Positions 53,714 to 61,511 of a DNA stretch of 64,000 nucleotides are shown one piece after another. The position numbers and the translations under genes were made by a program. The notes under the pieces are model-generated. The model was not told where the DNA came from and did not search any database. It saw only the letters and a program-made list of their open reading frames with translations. Each line of letters opens with the position of its first letter. Position 1 is the stretch's first letter. The DNA comes from Micromonospora sp. C95 (GTDB lineage Bacteria > Actinomycetota > Actinomycetes > Mycobacteriales > Micromonosporaceae): the NCBI RefSeq assembly GCF_018070465.1, contig NZ_JAGPXT010000014.1:62001-126000 (forward strand). The letters are read 5' to 3'.

Positions 53714-55390
53714 TCACGCCGCGTCGGCGTAACACTTCACGATGGACAGATCCAACGGAAAGCGGACCGGCGTGTCACCGAACAGCAGCGCGCTGGCGCG
53801 CCGGCCCGCCCGGTCGACCGCCTCGGCGACCTGCTCGGCCTGCGCCGCCGGGCAGTGCACGATCACCTCGTCGTGCTGAAAGAAGACCAGCTCGGCCCGG
53901 CTACCGGTCAACTCGCCGCGGAGCACCGCGAGCAGGGTGGACGCCCACTCGGCCGCGGTCGCCTGGATGACGAAGTTGCGGGTGAACCGGCCCCGGGACC
54001 GGGCCGCCCGAGCCCGGGGCGACTGGACGCCACCAGCGTCGTCCGGGTCCGCCGGGTCATCGTCGGCGCCGAATCCCGCCGTACCGGGCGGGCAGGTCCG
54101 CCCCAGCCAGGAGCGCACCAACCCACCCGCCTCACCGGTGCGCGCCGCCGCCTCGACGTAGCCGAACGCGGTCGGGTAGCTGCGTCGCAGCACCGCCAGG
54201 GCCGGCACCGCCGCCCCGCCGGTCTGCCCGTACATGGCGCCGAGCAACGCCAGCTTGGCCCGGGCCCGGTCACCGCCGAAGGCGTCCCGGGCCAGCGCGG
54301 CGTAGAGGTCACCGGTCGCCCCGGCGGCGGCGAGCCGGACGTCGCCGGAGACCGCCGCCAGCACCCGTGGCTCCAGTTGCCCGGCGTCGGCCACCACGAA
54401 CCGCCAGCCCGGGTCGGCCACCACCGCCCGGCGGATCACCTTCGGGATCTGCAACGCGCCGCCGCCCCGGGTGGCCCACCGGCCCGACACCACCCCGCCG
54501 GGAACGTACTCCGGCCGGAACCGGCCGTCGCGGACCCAGGCGTCCCGCCAGGCCCGGCCGTGTGCCGTCCAGATCCGGTACAGCTCCTTGTACTCCAGGA
54601 CCAGCGGCACCGCCGGGTGATCGACCCCGCGCAGCACCCAGGCCCGGGTGTTCGGCAGCTCCACGCCGACCCGCGCGAACGCCTTCAGCAGCTCGGCGGG
54701 GCTGTCCGCGTGCACCTGCCGGACCCCGAACGCGGCAGCGATCCGCGTGGCCAGCTCCGCCAGGCGGCGTGGCGGTCCACCCACCGGAGAGGGTTCACCC
54801 AGCAACTCGGCGAGCAGCGCGTCGTGCACGTCTGCCCGCCAGGGCAGCCCGGCCGCACCCATCTCGGCCGCGATCAGCGCACCGGCCGACTCGGCCGCCA
54901 CCAGCAGCCGGAACCGCCCCGGGTCGTCGGTCGCCGCGACGCGGTCGAGCTGGTCGGCGTACACCCGGGTCAACGCGGTGATGCCCGGACCCGGCGGCCC
55001 GGGCATAGCGTCGAAGAGTGCGGCCTGACCGGCGCCGGGCGGGGTGGCGGCGCGCGGCGGCGGATCGGCCGGCACCGGCGCCCCGGTCAGCCGCGCCCAG
55101 GCCGCCGCCAGCGCGCGGGGCTCACCCCATCGGCCGGCGTACCCGAGCAGCAGCCCCTCGGTCAGCTCCACGTCGTGGCAGCGCTGCACGGTGACCCCGG
55201 CACGCAGCAACGCCGGATAGCGCGCCGCACCGCAGGCCCACACCCAGCGTGGCTGGTCGGTGCGCTCCCGGGCGGCCACCGCGGCGGGCAGGTCGACGAC
55301 CGGTTCGGGCGCGCCCAGCGGCGCACCGGTCGGATCGAGGGGTTGCAACACGCCCCCACCCCGCTCGTCGGACACCACCGCCACCAGCAC
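53714..55390 (-). CDS. Family-A DNA polymerase, bifunctional 3'-5' exonuclease/polymerase type with degenerate motifs
   Basis: A 558-residue stand-alone polymerase-I-like protein found in actinobacteria. The palm is seen as YKELYRIWTAHGRAW, SGRWATRGGGALQIPKVIRR, motif A VVADAGQLEPRVLAA (usually DYSQIELR), the O-helix motif B RAKLALLGAMYGQTGG and motif C FFQHDEVIVHCP. The catalytic Asp in A and the HDE in C are kept, but Tyr-Ser in A is Ala-Gly. The first 200 residues correspond to the exonuclease domain, yet lack DxE and the other acidic motifs, so proofreading is probably absent. The role is unknown; repair synthesis is likely. Confidence 0.88.
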   Translation of the reverse strand: MLVAVVSDERGGGVLQPLDPTGAPLGAPEPVVDLPAAVAARERTDQPRWVWACGAARYPALLRAGVTVQRCHDVELTEGLLLGYAGRWGEPRALAAAWARLTGAPVPADPPPRAATPPGAGQAALFDAMPGPPGPGITALTRVYADQLDRVAATDDPGRFRLLVAAESAGALIAAEMGAAGLPWRADVHDALLAELLGEPSPVGGPPRRLAELATRIAAAFGVRQVHADSPAELLKAFARVGVELPNTRAWVLRGVDHPAVPLVLEYKELYRIWTAHGRAWRDAWVRDGRFRPEYVPGGVVSGRWATRGGGALQIPKVIRRAVVADPGWRFVVADAGQLEPRVLAAVSGDVRLAAAGATGDLYAALARDAFGGDRARAKLALLGAMYGQTGGAAVPALAVLRRSYPTAFGYVEAAARTGEAGGLVRSWLGRTCPPGTAGFGADDDPADPDDAGGVQSPRARAARSRGRFTRNFVIQATAAEWASTLLAVLRGELTGSRAELVFFQHDEVIVHCPAAQAEQVAEAVDRAGRRASALLFGDTPVRFPLDLSIVKCYADAA

Positions 55391-55436
55391 GAACGTGATT
55401 CTGCCCGGCGCCTGCGACAGACCGGAGCCGGGCTCG

Positions 55437-55811
55437 TCAGTCTCGCCGCAGGTTCATCCGCAGCAGTTCGGATTCGTCGGAGATGCCCGGTGGCGCCTTG
55501 GTGTCCGCCGGGAGCAGCGACCAGGCATCCTGCTTGCGCACCAACCGAGGGGAGTCCAACCGCACCTGCTCGCCGCCGACGGACAGCTGCGCGGTGCCGG
55601 CCGCCAGGACGTTTCGCACCCAGTCGGTACGCGGCCCGTACAGCGGCACGAACAGGTATCCGTCGGGCAGCGGGTGGGCGTCCAGCGGAGTCTGGTACGT
55701 CCTGCCGGACGATCTGCCCACGTGCGTCAGGACCGGTCGGACGCCCCGACGGACTTCCCGCGGGTTGACGAACCGTTTGTTGAACCGGGCGAGCCACCGC
55801 GGCAACGGCAT
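55437..55811 (-). CDS. Deazaflavin (F420)-dependent nitroreductase family protein
   Basis: A 124-residue split-barrel protein of the DDN family. ATG 55811 has GAGGAGG seven bases upstream. The family core is VLTHVGRSSGRTYQTPLDAH, then YLFVPLYGPRTDWVRNVLAA (Arg/Tyr contacting F420) and GGEQVRLDSP. Such enzymes use reduced F420 to reduce quinones, nitroaromatics or tetracycline-like rings. It follows the Rox-like gene by 26 bp on the same strand and is probably cotranscribed, so it could take part in rifamycin response or detoxification. Confidence 0.88.
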   Translation of the reverse strand: MPLPRWLARFNKRFVNPREVRRGVRPVLTHVGRSSGRTYQTPLDAHPLPDGYLFVPLYGPRTDWVRNVLAAGTAQLSVGGEQVRLDSPRLVRKQDAWSLLPADTKAPPGISDESELLRMNLRRD

Positions 55812-55837
55812 GCCGACCTCCTCGTTCTCGGTGTGTG

Positions 55838-57271
55838 TCAGCGAGCACCACCGAACCACCTGGTTAGCGCCACCTCAAGGGTCCGCTGGTCCGCGCCGAC
55901 CCATGCGACGTGCCCGTCCGGCCGAAGCAGGACCGCCGGCACGTCCAGTTCCTCGGTGGTGTCGACGACATGATCTACCCGGTCGCGCCAGCCGTCCACC
56001 GAGAGCCGCCCGGTCTGGTCGAGCAGCAGCCCGGCGCCGGAGCGCAGCAGCTCGAACAGCCGCCCATGCGTGAGCTGCACGTCGCGTAGCCGCCGCCCGA
56101 GCAGGGCATGGCCCTCGCCGACGTCGTACCGGACACCGATCGCCGTGATCTTCTCGATCAGGTACCGGTTGACGTCGTCGAAGTCCATCAGCTGCGTCAG
56201 CAACCGTCGGACGGCCTGCGGCCCCGGCTCGTTGGTGGTCAGCTCCATCTGGGCGCGCGTGTTGTCGAGCACGTCCGCCGCCACCGGATGCCGCTCGGAC
56301 TCGTAGGTGTCCAGCAGGTCGTCCGGCGCCCAGCCGTCGATCGCCGCCGCCAACTTCCAGCCCAGGTTGAACGCGTCCTGGATCCCGAGGTTGAGCCCCT
56401 GCCCACCCAGCGGCGGGTGGACGTGCGCGGCGTCCCCGGCCAGGAACACCCGTCCCACCCGGTAGCGCTCGGCCTGCCGGGTCGCGTCGCCGAAGCGCGA
56501 CAGCCAGCGGGGCGAATGCACCCCGAAGTCAGTGCCCGCGTACGCCCGCAGCTGGTGCGTGAACTCGGCCAGCGTCGGCGGCGTCGACCGGTCCTCGGCC
56601 ACGCCCTGCGCCGGCACGACCGCCCGGAACACCCCCGGTGTGCCCGACGGCCCGACCCCGAACCGCTTCTCGGTCCTGCGTACCTCCGTCACCACCTTGG
56701 TGATCTCCTCCAGGGACGCCGTCACCGCCACCTCGCCCAGCAGCGTGTCCACCCGCGACGGCTCACCGGGAAAGCCAACGTCGAGCAGCTTGCGGACCGT
56801 GCTGCGTCCGCCGTCACAGCCGACCACGAACCGCGCGCGCACCGAAGACGCGCTGCCGTCGGCGAGTTGGACGGTCACCCCGTCGTCGTCCTGCTCCAGC
56901 CCGACCGCCGCGTAGCCCCGCCGGATCTCGGCCCCGGCGTCGGCCGCGTGCTCGGCCAGCAGCCGGTCGGTCAGCGGCTGCGGAATGCCGAGCACATATC
57001 CGTGGGCGGTGTCCATTCCGGCAGGGGCGGGCTTGTCGATTCCGGCGAAGAATCCCCGGATCGGAAACTGCTTACCGTTGTCGAGGAACCGCTCCAACAG
57101 CCCCCGCTGATCCATCACCTCGATGCTGCGCACGTGCAGCCCGAGCGACCGCACGAACGGTGGCGGCTCGGCCTCCCTCTCAAGCACGAGCACGCCAGCG
57201 CCGCGCAGACGCAACTCGCTCGCCAACATCATGCCGGTCGGCCCGCCACCGACGATGATCGCATCGAACAT
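55838..57271 (-). CDS. rox: Rox-like rifamycin monooxygenase (FAD-dependent)
   Basis: A 477-residue class-A flavoprotein monooxygenase. It has FDAIIVGGGPTGMMLASELR (dinucleotide fold), VVGCDGGRSTVRKLLDVGFP (DG motif) and VFLAGDAAHVHPPLGGQGLN (GD motif). Long stretches recall Streptomyces Rox/RIFMO: LGLHVRSIEVMDQRGLLERF, TDFGVHSPRWLSRFGDATRQ, NVKWKLA-like NLGWKLAAAIDGWAPDD, VRYDVGEGHALLGRRLRDV and LLLDQTGRLSVDGWRDRVDH. Rox hydroxylates and linearises rifamycins. ATG 57271 gives the family N-terminus; the frame stays open to 57526 without support. The RAE-like palindrome upstream fits this call. Confidence 0.88.
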   Translation of the reverse strand: MFDAIIVGGGPTGMMLASELRLRGAGVLVLEREAEPPPFVRSLGLHVRSIEVMDQRGLLERFLDNGKQFPIRGFFAGIDKPAPAGMDTAHGYVLGIPQPLTDRLLAEHAADAGAEIRRGYAAVGLEQDDDGVTVQLADGSASSVRARFVVGCDGGRSTVRKLLDVGFPGEPSRVDTLLGEVAVTASLEEITKVVTEVRRTEKRFGVGPSGTPGVFRAVVPAQGVAEDRSTPPTLAEFTHQLRAYAGTDFGVHSPRWLSRFGDATRQAERYRVGRVFLAGDAAHVHPPLGGQGLNLGIQDAFNLGWKLAAAIDGWAPDDLLDTYESERHPVAADVLDNTRAQMELTTNEPGPQAVRRLLTQLMDFDDVNRYLIEKITAIGVRYDVGEGHALLGRRLRDVQLTHGRLFELLRSGAGLLLDQTGRLSVDGWRDRVDHVVDTTEELDVPAVLLRPDGHVAWVGADQRTLEVALTRWFGGAR

Positions 57272-57327
57272 GAATCCCCCCAGGTATGCCAATTCTTTCG
57301 CTCGGCGGACGATTGTGCGCCACGACC

Positions 57328-57350
57328 GGGGTCTTGCCGCAATGCCGGGG
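57328..57350. promoter_or_regulatory. RAE-like palindrome upstream of rox
   Basis: Contains GGGGTCTTGCCGCAATGCC, whose core TTGC-c-GCAA (57334-57342) is a perfect palindrome; on the rox strand it reads TTGCGGCAAGACCCC. From memory this strongly resembles the 19-bp rifamycin-associated element found before rifamycin-inactivating genes in actinomycetes. It lies 60 bp before the rox start. Confidence 0.7.
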
Positions 57351-57362
57351 GTGCGGTATATG
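57334..57362 (+). promoter_or_regulatory. Promoter overlapping the RAE, toward the GyrI-like gene
   Basis: TTGCCG (57334-57339), 17-bp spacer, TATATG (57357-57362) on the plus strand. On the opposite strand TTGCGG from the same palindrome can be the -35 of rox, with CACAAT about 19 bases on. The two -35 boxes would share the palindrome. Confidence 0.5.
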
Positions 57363-57370
57363 TTGACAGT

Positions 57371-57393
57371 GGCAAGGAGTTCTTCTCCTTGCC
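57371..57393. promoter_or_regulatory. Perfect 9-bp inverted repeat in the rox/GyrI spacer
   Basis: GGCAAGGAG-TTCTT-CTCCTTGCC, followed on the plus strand by TTTGTGC. It may be an operator, or an attenuator in the leader of the GyrI-like gene. Confidence 0.55.
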
Positions 57394-57494
57394 TTTGTGC
57401 TTTTCGGGTCCGGCACGCCGCTCCGCCTCCCGGGTCGTTAACCTGGGCGCGTGACGGTCGACCTCTTCGCCGGGCGTGAAGGTCCAGGCACGCG

Positions 57495-58136
57495 ATGACA
57501 GACAAGATCGACTTCAGGAAGAGCATCGACGCCTACCGGGCACCACGGGGACGGTTCCGGATCGTCGACGTACCCGACCTGCGCTATCTCATGGTCGACG
57601 GCCACGGCGACCCGAACACCTCACCCGCGTTCACCACGGCCGTCGAGGCGCTCTATCCGGTGGCGTACAAGCTGAAGTTCGCCAGCAAGCGCGACCTCGG
57701 CCGCGACTACGTCGTTCCGCCTCTGGAGGGCCTGTGGTGGGCCGACGACATGGCCGCCTTCACCACGTCGCGGGACAAGTCACAGTGGAACTGGAGCCTG
57801 CTGCTCATGGTCCCGGACTGGATCGACCGGGCCATGTTCGACACCGCCGTCGCGCAGGCCGGCGCGAAGACCAAGCCGGTACGCCTCGACGACATCCGCC
57901 TGGAACCGTTGTCCGAGGGGCGATGCGTACAGACACTGCACGTGGGCTCCTTCGACGACGAAGCCGCCGTGCTCGCCGACCTGCATGACGAGTTCATCCC
58001 GGCCCAAGGGCTGCGCATGACCGGAAGGCATCACGAGATCTATCTCAGTGACTTCCGCAGGGTCGCACCCGACAGACGGCGCACCATCCTGCGGCAGCCG
58101 GTCACCGCCGAGGCCGCGCCGTCAAAACCAGGATGA
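57495..58136 (+). CDS. GyrI-like small-molecule-binding domain protein
   Basis: A 213-residue protein with a GyrI-like/SOUL-type binding fold and no DNA-binding part: FRIVDVPDLRYLMVDGHGDP at the front, LEGLWWADD, KSQWNWSLLLMVPDWID, then RCVQTLHVGSFDDEAAVLAD, LRMTGRHHEIYLSDFRRVAP. Such domains bind hydrophobic or multidrug ligands and some hydrolyse cyclopropane toxins. It is divergent from rox with a shared regulatory region, so a role in sensing or sequestering rifamycin-like compounds is a fair hypothesis. Confidence 0.87.
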   Translation: MTDKIDFRKSIDAYRAPRGRFRIVDVPDLRYLMVDGHGDPNTSPAFTTAVEALYPVAYKLKFASKRDLGRDYVVPPLEGLWWADDMAAFTTSRDKSQWNWSLLLMVPDWIDRAMFDTAVAQAGAKTKPVRLDDIRLEPLSEGRCVQTLHVGSFDDEAAVLADLHDEFIPAQGLRMTGRHHEIYLSDFRRVAPDRRRTILRQPVTAEAAPSKPG

Positions 58137-58167
58137 CCGCGACACCGGCGGCGCGTAGGGTCCGGCC

Positions 58168-59136
58168 ATGCCCCGCACCGAGCTGCGGCCGTTCACGGCC
58201 GCCGACCTGGCTGCCTGCGCCACGTTGCTCGCCGAACGGCACCGCCGGCACCGCGTCGCGCAGCCGCTGCTGTCCGCCCGGTTCGAGGACGCCGCCGCGA
58301 CGCTGGCCGAGCTGACCACCGGGTACGAGACGCCGGACGCCTCGGGGGCGGTCGCCTACCGCGGCGGCGTACCGGTGGGTTTCGTCCTCGGTGCGCCGAA
58401 GCCGTTCCCGCTGTGGGGGCCGAACATCTGGGTGGAGGCCGCCGGGCTGGCGGCCACCGATCCCGAGGTGCTGCGCGACCTGTACGCGCTCGCCGCGACC
58501 CGCTGGGTCGACGAGGGCCGCACGGCGCACTACGTCGTCGTGCCGGCGCACGACCCGGAGCTGGTGCAAGCCTGGTTCCGGCTGGGCTTCGGCCAGCAGC
58601 ACGCGCACGCCATCCGACCCGCCGCCCCGCCGGCAACGGTCACCCCGGCCGGACTGTGGGTGCGTCGGGCCAACCGGGCCGACATCCCGGCACTCGCCCA
58701 ACTCGACCGCGAGTTGCCACTGCACCAGGGACGCTCCCCGACGTTCTCCGCCGGCCCGATGGGCACGATCGAGGAAGCCGTCGCCGAATGGACGGCCGAC
58801 ATCGACGATCCCGCGTACGCCACCTTCGTGGCCGAAGCGGATGGCCAGGTCATCGGCTCTGCCATCGGCTGCGCGCTGGAGAAGTCCAGCTCGCACCTGA
58901 GCCTGGCCCGCCCGGAGCACGCCGGGTTCCTCGGGTTCGCGGCGGTGCTCCCGAGTGCTCGCGGCCTCGGTGCCGGGCGGGCGCTCGGATCCGCCGTCAT
59001 CGACTGGGCGGTGTCGGCGGGTTTCTACAGCGTGGTGACCGACTGGCGAGTCACCAACCTGCTCTCCTCACGCGCCTGGCCGAAGCTGGGCTTCACCGAG
59101 ACGTTCCTCCGGCTCCACCGGCTGATCCGGTACTGA
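58168..59136 (+). CDS. Tandem-domain GNAT acetyltransferase
   Basis: A 322-residue protein with two GNAT-like halves: an N-terminal degenerate lobe (about 1-150, LRPFTAADLAACATLLAERH, GVPVGFVLGAPKPFPLWGPN) and a C-terminal lobe (about 155-310) whose acetyl-CoA loop is LPSARGLGAGRALGSAVIDW, followed by VVTDWRVTNLLSSRAWPKLG. Two-lobed GNATs include mycothiol synthase and aminoglycoside or siderophore acetyltransferases; the substrate here is not known. It begins 31 bp after the GyrI-like gene and may share its transcript. Confidence 0.87.
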   Translation: MPRTELRPFTAADLAACATLLAERHRRHRVAQPLLSARFEDAAATLAELTTGYETPDASGAVAYRGGVPVGFVLGAPKPFPLWGPNIWVEAAGLAATDPEVLRDLYALAATRWVDEGRTAHYVVVPAHDPELVQAWFRLGFGQQHAHAIRPAAPPATVTPAGLWVRRANRADIPALAQLDRELPLHQGRSPTFSAGPMGTIEEAVAEWTADIDDPAYATFVAEADGQVIGSAIGCALEKSSSHLSLARPEHAGFLGFAAVLPSARGLGAGRALGSAVIDWAVSAGFYSVVTDWRVTNLLSSRAWPKLGFTETFLRLHRLIRY

Positions 59137-59201
59137 CCACCACATCCGACGCCAGCGGGCTCCGCCGCCGTCGGGATGGCTACGACAGGATTTCCGCGTC
59201 C

Positions 59202-59285
59202 ATGACCGCGTTCACGTACAACAACAACAGCCCAGCCGACGGCGTTTGCCCGATCGGCGATCCCAAGTGCGCGGGCACCTTCTGA
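59202..59285 (+). CDS. Hypothetical 27-residue peptide
   Basis: A short frame from ATG 59202 to TGA 59283-59285, whose stop overlaps the start of the next gene (TGATG). The product is Asn/Pro/Gly-rich with two cysteines spaced by seven residues (GVCPIGDPKCAGTF) and no signal peptide. The upstream site is weak. The coupling and cysteines favour a real small peptide, perhaps a leader for the membrane gene; chance is not excluded. Confidence 0.35.
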   Translation: MTAFTYNNNSPADGVCPIGDPKCAGTF

Positions 59286-59815
59286 TGAGGCTTGTCCTGC
59301 GGCGTTTCGAGCCCTTTCCTCTCATCCTTGCCCCGGTCTGGCTGATCCTGATCGTGCTCGTGCTGTGGTCGAAGGAATTCGCAGCTCAAGATATTGCTGT
59401 TGCTGTCGTGGTGTTCTCTCTAGTGGCCTTGTTCTGTCACCTGCAGGGGCCGGTATTGCAGGTGGTGGTGACACCGCAGCATCTAGTGGTGGCCAACACC
59501 TTCTTCCGCCACCGGGTACCGCGCCGCATGATCGATGACGTAGTGGGCACGGACTTCGGCGTCAAGGTGCGGCTGGTTGACGGCGACACGATCGCTGTTG
59601 CGATGTTCGATCCAGCCGTGAATGGTGTCACCGCCAAATCCGCCCGCTGGTACCAAGGCAGATCTCGAAGATTGGTCGAGGCGATGGAAGCGGTTCCTTC
59701 CGAGGTGTCTCCCGACCATGAGGTCGAGAGGTCGGCAAGATACGGAAATATGTTCACTCTGCTGGTGTTCGTGCTGATCATCGCGAGTGGGATCGGCTAT
59801 GTGGCCAATGCTTGA
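59285..59815 (+). CDS. Membrane protein with PH-like domain, unknown
   Basis: A 176-residue protein from ATG 59285. Two N-terminal membrane helices (FPLILAPVWLILIVLVLW and DIAVAVVVFSLVALFCHL) and one at the C-terminus (MFTLLVFVLIIASGIGYVAN) flank a soluble strand-rich region (VVVTPQHLVVANTFFRHRVP, then GVKVRLVDGDTIAVAMF) that looks like a bacterial PH-type domain. GC content is lower than in the flanking genes. Function unknown; translationally coupled to the 27-codon ORF. Confidence 0.7.
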   Translation: MRLVLRRFEPFPLILAPVWLILIVLVLWSKEFAAQDIAVAVVVFSLVALFCHLQGPVLQVVVTPQHLVVANTFFRHRVPRRMIDDVVGTDFGVKVRLVDGDTIAVAMFDPAVNGVTAKSARWYQGRSRRLVEAMEAVPSEVSPDHEVERSARYGNMFTLLVFVLIIASGIGYVANA

Positions 59816-59822
59816 CTTTCGG

Positions 59823-60362
59823 TCAAGCGGTCGGTACCCAGAACCGCAATTTCCCGCCGCGTTGGTCCGCCAGGATGCCGCCGGTGGACTCGATGACCTT
59901 ACGGGATGCGACGTTGTCCGGGTCGCAGGTCACCAACGCAGATTCGATGCCCAGGCGGTACGCCACGGGCAGCGCCGCACGCAGCATCGCGGTGGCATGG
60001 CCACGACGCCGCGCCGAGGGCCGTACGTCGTAACCGATGTGACCGCCGACCTCGCGCAGACGCGGGGTCAGGCGATGCCGGATCGCGAGGCGGCCGAGGT
60101 AGTCGTCGTCCTGGATCCACCACAGGGTGGTCGATGGCACCCAGCCGTCGGGGCGGGGTGATTCCGCAAGGGCTTGAGACCGCAACCAGTCGACGTACCC
60201 GGCGAAGTTCTCAGGCACCACCCAGTCGCGCCCAAACCTGCGCAGCTCGGCCCCGATCATGCTGTCATCGCCGGAGCTACCGCGACCCTCGGCGCGGAAC
60301 TCGGCCATGGCGGCAACGAAGGACCGATGTACCCGCACGGTGGGCGGCCTCAGCTCGGGCAT
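59823..60362 (-). CDS. GNAT family N-acetyltransferase
   Basis: A 179-residue GNAT (ATG 60362). The family features are LRPPTVRVHRSFVAAMAEF, STTLWWIQDDDYLGRLAIRH, the acetyl-CoA loop VRPSARRRGHATAMLRAALP and CDPDNVASRKVIESTGG, a pattern shared with uncharacterised acetyltransferases of the RimI/YoaP type. The stop lies 7 bp from that of the convergent membrane gene. Substrate unknown. Confidence 0.88.
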   Translation of the reverse strand: MPELRPPTVRVHRSFVAAMAEFRAEGRGSSGDDSMIGAELRRFGRDWVVPENFAGYVDWLRSQALAESPRPDGWVPSTTLWWIQDDDYLGRLAIRHRLTPRLREVGGHIGYDVRPSARRRGHATAMLRAALPVAYRLGIESALVTCDPDNVASRKVIESTGGILADQRGGKLRFWVPTA

Positions 60363-60487
60363 AGCGATATTGGTACCGAACCGGCCACGCCTGCGCACCC
60401 GCAATTCGGCGGGCCAGAACGTCGGAGCGCAGTCGAAGCAGCGGGGCAGACACGGTGGCCGCAGTCAGGTTGACATTGACTCATCCT

Positions 60488-60622
60488 ATGGATAAAAGGA
60501 TTGCGACATCGGGTGGGGGCGACATGCGACAGGCAGATCACACGGACGTCGGGCGTTGGCTGGCCGGGCACGGCCTGACCGGTGTCGGGACGGCGGCCCG
60601 GCGAGCCATGGCCGCCCGATGA
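60488..60622 (+). CDS. Hypothetical tiny ORF coupled to GntR regulator
   Basis: ATG 60488 gives 44 residues; ATG 60524 (with GGGTGGGGGC before it) gives 32 (MRQADHTDVGRWLAGHGLTG then VGTAARRAMAAR). Third positions are mostly G/C and its stop overlaps the GntR ATG by ATGA (60619-60622). It may be a coupled small protein or leader; no family recognised. Confidence 0.4.
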   Translation: MDKRIATSGGGDMRQADHTDVGRWLAGHGLTGVGTAARRAMAAR

Positions 60623-60984
60623 TCGTCATCGACGCGGCCTCGCCGACGCCGCCGTACGAGCAGCTCCGGGCCCAGCTCGCGAGGCAGATCCAGGACCGCT
60701 CACTTGCCGTCGGCACCAGATTGCCGACGATCCGCCGCCTCGCGGCCGACCTCGGTCTTGCCATCAACACCGTCGCACGGGCGTATCGGGAGCTGGAGGA
60801 GGCCGGGCTGATCGAGACCCGCGGTCGGGCCGGCTCGTTCGTCTCGGCCGCCGGTGAGCAGGCCCTTGAGCAGGCCCGCCGCGCCGCCCGCGACTACGCG
60901 GCGGTCGTCACCAGCGTCGGCATCGATCCCACCGAGGCCATCCGGATCGTCAAGGCGGCACTGGGCCATGCTCCGGCACGGTGA
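60619..60984 (+). CDS. GntR-family regulator, short (YtrA-like)
   Basis: A 121-residue GntR protein made of the winged helix (YEQLRAQLARQIQDRSLAVG, LPTIRRLAADLGLAINTVAR, AYRELEEAGLIETRGRAGSF) and a short helical dimerisation tail (about 78-121). The length is typical of the YtrA subfamily, which usually represses adjacent ABC exporter genes; none is adjacent here. ATG 60619 overlaps the tiny ORF before it. Confidence 0.9.
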   Translation: MIVIDAASPTPPYEQLRAQLARQIQDRSLAVGTRLPTIRRLAADLGLAINTVARAYRELEEAGLIETRGRAGSFVSAAGEQALEQARRAARDYAAVVTSVGIDPTEAIRIVKAALGHAPAR

Positions 60985-61061
60985 CGATCGCGCCTGCTGG
61001 CCCGCCGCTGCACGACCGTTGAGCTTCGTCTCAGCGGTCGTACCGGGAGAGAGTTACTCGG

Positions 61062-61454
61062 TCACGATCCGTCCGACGGGTCGGCCGGCTGCTGTCCCGG
61101 CCAGAACGGCCACTCCTCGAACGACCGGCAACGTCCGTCGTCCGCGAAGCGCATGATCCAGAGGTCGCGGTACTCCTGGTCGACCGGGTCGCCGTAGCGG
61201 ACCTCCTGGCGCGACACCGCGGTGTCGCCGTCGATTGCGACAATGTCCGTGGTCATCTGGAACACCTCGTCGGGGCCCTTGCGCTGCTGCTCCCACATCC
61301 GGGCGATGGCCGGCAGGCCGACCACCGGCGTCCAGTACGGCCCCTGCTGATAGCTCGCGTCCTCGGTGAAGAGCGTGGCCAGCGCCTGCGTACCCGGCGT
61401 CCGCCAAGCCCGCTCGTAGCTGGCGATCCAGTCGGTGACCTGCTTCCTGTCCAT
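61062..61454 (-). CDS. NTF2-like (SnoaL-type) protein
   Basis: A 130-residue cone-fold protein, ATG 61454 (an in-frame start at 61466 is also possible). RKQVTDWIASYERAWRTPGT, LATLFTEDASYQQGPY, then WIMRFADDGRCRSFEEWPFW follow the nuclear-transport-factor-2 pattern. Such small proteins act as isomerases, hydrolases or ligand carriers; nothing here indicates which. It is convergent with the GntR gene and lies 57 bp downstream of the CPBP protease gene on the same strand. Confidence 0.85.
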   Translation of the reverse strand: MDRKQVTDWIASYERAWRTPGTQALATLFTEDASYQQGPYWTPVVGLPAIARMWEQQRKGPDEVFQMTTDIVAIDGDTAVSRQEVRYGDPVDQEYRDLWIMRFADDGRCRSFEEWPFWPGQQPADPSDGS

Positions 61455-61511
61455 GCACAACACCATGCCATCGCGAGGGCGGTCGGCAACGGGATCCGTC
61501 GGACACCGACC

